Origin: Pseudomonas mosselii
Lineage (GTDB): Bacteria; Pseudomonadota; Gammaproteobacteria; Pseudomonadales; Pseudomonadaceae
Assembly: GCF_003205295.1 (NCBI RefSeq)
Contig: NZ_QJRP01000036.1
Location: 1-44,333 of the forward strand
Length of the DNA stretch: 44,333 nt
Reading direction: 5' to 3'
The position numbers were made by a program, and so were the translations under genes. Within the stretch, counting starts at the first letter, position 1. The number at the start of each line of letters is the position of its first letter. Below are positions 42,376-44,333 of this stretch, piece after piece. The notes below the pieces were generated by a model, which did not search any database, was not told the DNA's origin, and saw only the letters and a program-made list of their open reading frames with translations.

Positions 42376-43458
42376 TCAGCGTTTCATGCACCGCTGATAC
42401 CGCTCATCCACCCTGCCGGCAAACCACGCCGTGGTCAGCTTGCGGGTGATCTTCGGGCTCTTCAGCTCGATCCCCGGCAAAACCGCACGTGGCAACGCCT
42501 TGCCCGCCTTCGCTTCGGCCAGGGCGAACACCCCGCGATACAGCGTGGTGTCCTCCAGTTCCAGGCCATTCTCCTTCTCCAGCTGAGCCCTGATCTGCGG
42601 ATTGCGCAACCCCAGCTTCGTCCCCAGCTTGCGCGCCGCCTGCTCGGTGGTGCCGGGCAGTATGGCGCCGGGGGCGATCAGGTCGCCATCGAGCGCCAAC
42701 GCCACCCCGCTCGCCCGGCTCAAGGCCGCCTGGAACGCCGCATTGCGACTGGCGTACCAGCCCGCGTTGAAGTCGGCGAAGCGGTACAGTTGGCGTTCAT
42801 AGTGGGTGGGATAGCCGAGCAGGTGGGCGATGCCAAAGTACATACCGCCACGGCGGCTGAATACCTCCTGGCGAATGCTGCCCGGGTGGTCGTAGGGATA
42901 GCCCTTGGCGTGCCGCTCGGCAAAGTCAACGCTGACCTGCATCGGCCCACCGGTGCGCACCGGGTTCAGCCCGCCCAACAGCGAGCGCCCCAGCGGCAGG
43001 CCGCCGATCACCTCGTCGTACAGGGCGCTGAGCTGCTTCTCGCTGCGCACGGCGAGCAGCCGTTGCTGGTAGGTCCTGCCATTGGCCGAGGGCGTGGCCA
43101 GGGCGCCATCGACCAGCAGCCGGGGCACATGCAGGCGCGCCGCCCGGCGGTCGATCTCCTCCCGGGCGATGCGCCCCAGGTTCGGCACCTGCGGGTCGGC
43201 GTTGAAGGTGGACTCCTGTTCGGTCACCGCCAGCACCGCGCACAGGTTGCTCTTGCTCGGGCTGATGCCCTGGGCGTGGAACGCCACCTGGATATCCTCG
43301 GCCCAGCCCTGGCGGTCCTTGACCTGGGCTGGCAGCAGGCGCACGAGCTGCGCGCGGACCTTGGCCGGGTCGGCCTCGACCGCCTCCTCACGTCGCCCGG
43401 CGCAGCCCTGGAGCAGGCCCAGGGCCAGCAGCGCGCTGGTCAGCAGGCGGGCGTTCAG
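42376..43458 (-). CDS. DUF1615 lipoprotein, apparently starting at CTG
   Basis: About 360 residues, DUF1615 family, function unknown; the motif YFGIAHLLGYP and the basic C-terminus are family-like. A lipoprotein signal (NARLLTSALLALGLLQGC, lipobox LQGC with Cys19) is encoded only if translation starts at CTG 43458. An in-frame TGA lies at 43465-43467, and no ATG, GTG or TTG occurs between it and the signal. The CTG overlaps the stop of the upstream hydrolase as CTGA and follows GGTGA by seven bases. The next usual start, GTG at 43344, would remove the whole signal. The protein is probably anchored at the outer membrane facing the periplasm and co-transcribed with the hydrolase. A sequencing error at the start codon is the alternative. 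Confidence 0.75.
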   Translation of the reverse strand: MNARLLTSALLALGLLQGCAGRREEAVEADPAKVRAQLVRLLPAQVKDRQGWAEDIQVAFHAQGISPSKSNLCAVLAVTEQESTFNADPQVPNLGRIAREEIDRRAARLHVPRLLVDGALATPSANGRTYQQRLLAVRSEKQLSALYDEVIGGLPLGRSLLGGLNPVRTGGPMQVSVDFAERHAKGYPYDHPGSIRQEVFSRRGGMYFGIAHLLGYPTHYERQLYRFADFNAGWYASRNAAFQAALSRASGVALALDGDLIAPGAILPGTTEQAARKLGTKLGLRNPQIRAQLEKENGLELEDTTLYRGVFALAEAKAGKALPRAVLPGIELKSPKITRKLTTAWFAGRVDERYQRCMKR

Positions 43459-44006
43459 GGCTGTTCACCGACCAGGTAGGTCTTGCTGATCTGGCGGAAC
43501 AGCGGGTGGCTGGAGCTGCCCAGCAACTCGAACAGCACCATCTCGCGGGTGACTACCTGGGCACCTGCATCGCGCATGCGCGCCAGGCCCGCTGCCTTGC
43601 TGGCCGGGGTACGGCTGTCGCAGGCGTCCTCGACCACGAACACCTGCTTGCCCAGGGCCCGCAGGCCGAGCACGGTCTGCAGCACGCAGACGTGGGTTTC
43701 CATGCCGCAGACGATTACCTGTTCGCGCTCAAGCAGGCTGGGAGGCAGGCATTCGGCGGCGACGCAGGAGAAGTGCAGTTTCTCGACGATCTCGGCGGCT
43801 GGTGCCGCGGCCTTGAGGGCAGCCAGGGTGTGGCCCAGGCCCTTGGGGTATTGCTCGGAGATCACCGTGGGGAGTTTTAGTTCGGCGGTTGCCGCGAGCA
43901 GCCAGCGGGCGCGGGCCGCGGTGCCCTCTGGGTCGCTCATGGCGCCGATGAGTTTTTCCTGGATGTCGACGACCAGCAGCGTGGCCTTGCGGGGATCGAT
44001 CAGCAT
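43455..44006 (-). CDS. Isochorismatase-fold cysteine hydrolase
   Basis: 183 residues, isochorismatase-like hydrolase family (YcaC/nicotinamidase relatives), cytoplasmic. The catalytic triad can be placed: Asp14 (LLVVDIQEK), Lys76 (VEKLHFSC) and nucleophile Cys107 (METHVCVLQ). The substrate cannot be told from the sequence; it is a stand-alone enzyme without the aryl-carrier domain of siderophore isochorismatases, and nothing ties it to pyoverdine. I chose ATG 44006 (MLIDPRKATL) because the family motif begins there. An ATG four codons earlier (44018) is possible, and the open frame up to 44168 runs into repeat sequence. Neither start has a strong ribosome site. The stop overlaps the CTG start of the DUF1615 gene. 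Confidence 0.85.
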   Translation of the reverse strand: MLIDPRKATLLVVDIQEKLIGAMSDPEGTAARARWLLAATAELKLPTVISEQYPKGLGHTLAALKAAAPAAEIVEKLHFSCVAAECLPPSLLEREQVIVCGMETHVCVLQTVLGLRALGKQVFVVEDACDSRTPASKAAGLARMRDAGAQVVTREMVLFELLGSSSHPLFRQISKTYLVGEQP

Positions 44007-44037
44007 TGGTGGTCTCATGGTTTGGGAGGAAGGGGTA

Positions 44038-44065
44038 GCCTTACCCAGGCGGGGGGTGGCGTCAA
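44038..44065 (-). promoter_or_regulatory. Candidate sigma-70 promoter of the hydrolase gene
   Basis: On the minus strand TTGACG (44060-44065) is followed after 16 bases by TAAGGC (44038-44043). The -35 is close to consensus and the -10 is poor. It would start a transcript about 25 bases before the ATG at 44006. This rests on motif match and spacing only. Confidence 0.3.
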
Positions 44066-44142
44066 TTGGGGGCTGCTGGTATTGAAGGCGGAACCAGTAA
44101 CTGCTGACATCTGAATTAAGTGCGCCTATAGTTTTAAAGTTT

Positions 44143-44206
44143 GTTTTTATAGTTGTATACGCATTCATTGGCGATGGTGACGCATCGTCACCTTTTCGCC
44201 TTTACG
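44143..44206 (-). repeat. Structured interspersed repeat, right copy (tail only)
   Basis: Read on the minus strand, these 64 bases align without gaps to 527-590, with about 13 differences. They share AAAGGTGA, AATGAATGCG and ATACAACT. The hairpin-rich body that precedes the tail in the left copy is missing here because the end of an IS3-family element begins at 44207. The two copies are inverted relative to each other and enclose the whole pyoverdine region. Confidence 0.7.
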
Positions 44207-44333
44207 TGAACTGACCCCCGAAAGTTGGACAGGTAGCGCTATGCGGCCAGCGCTTGGGTTCGGAATTCTACCGGACTCAAGCCATTCAGTCTGAGACTGA
44301 TGCGTTCTTGGTTGTAGTAGGCGATGTAATCCT
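44207..44333 (-). mobile_element. IS3-family insertion sequence, one end
   Basis: The element end starts TGAACTGACCCCCGAAAG (44207 onward), with the terminal TG and GC-rich inverted repeat usual in the IS3 family. The C-terminal part of a transposase lies just inside it. The other end lies beyond the window, so the partner inverted repeat and the target duplication cannot be checked. Confidence 0.8.
44239..44333 (-). CDS. IS3-family transposase OrfB, C-terminal fragment cut by window edge
   Basis: The last 30 residues of an integrase-core transposase are visible: YYNQERISLRLNGLSPVEFR followed by a short tail and TAG at 44239-44241. The pattern YYNxxRxxxxLNGLSPVEFR is characteristic of the OrfB C-terminus in the IS3/IS150 groups. 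The remainder lies outside the window, so intactness is unknown. Confidence 0.85.
   Translation of the reverse strand, partial: DYIAYYNQERISLRLNGLSPVEFRTQALAA

Overview
The window comes from a fluorescent Pseudomonas, most likely of the P. putida group. It is GC-rich, it carries the REP palindromes typical of that group (paired CGCGGG..CCGCTCC.AC units), and it holds the peptide side-chain half of a pyoverdine siderophore locus next to an fpvG-HJK-CDEF iron-release and uptake operon.

Layout. Positions 1-732 hold no gene: a REP pair, an array of hairpins belonging to an interspersed repeat, and a (CAA)16 tract. From 733 to 33420, four very large non-ribosomal peptide synthetase (NRPS) genes lie on the minus strand and are read pvdI, pvdJ, pvdK, pvdD. 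They carry nine modules (1+3+3+2), two epimerisation domains and one terminal thioesterase. A SyrP-type aspartyl beta-hydroxylase gene (33635-34618) lies just upstream on the same strand. On the plus strand, 34857-42207 holds two tandem fpvG paralogues followed by fpvH, fpvJ, fpvK, fpvC, fpvD, fpvE and fpvF, mostly overlapping and translationally coupled. A REP pair separates fpvF from a convergent isochorismatase-fold hydrolase / DUF1615 lipoprotein pair. The right end holds a second, inverted copy of the tail of the left-hand repeat, abutting the end of an IS3-family element that runs out of the window.

How it works together. I read the adenylation-domain specificity residues by eye against GrsA. 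They predict a nine-residue chain attached to the PvdL chromophore precursor (PvdL lies outside the window): Lys, D-Asp, Thr, Gly, Thr, basic, basic, D-Asp, Thr. With the hydroxylase, both Asp residues are probably beta-hydroxy-Asp. No module has a hydroxy-ornithine code, so iron would be held by the chromophore catechol and two hydroxy-Asp residues, as in the P. syringae type (Lys-OHAsp-Thr-Thr-Ser-OHAsp-Ser), but with a longer, more cationic peptide. A perfect PvdS-type promoter (TAAAT-N16-CGT) precedes pvdI and a one-mismatch version precedes the hydroxylase gene. The fpv genes encode periplasmic reduction of the ferric complex and handling of the released iron. The receptor gene fpvA, pvdE and the chromophore genes are not in this window.
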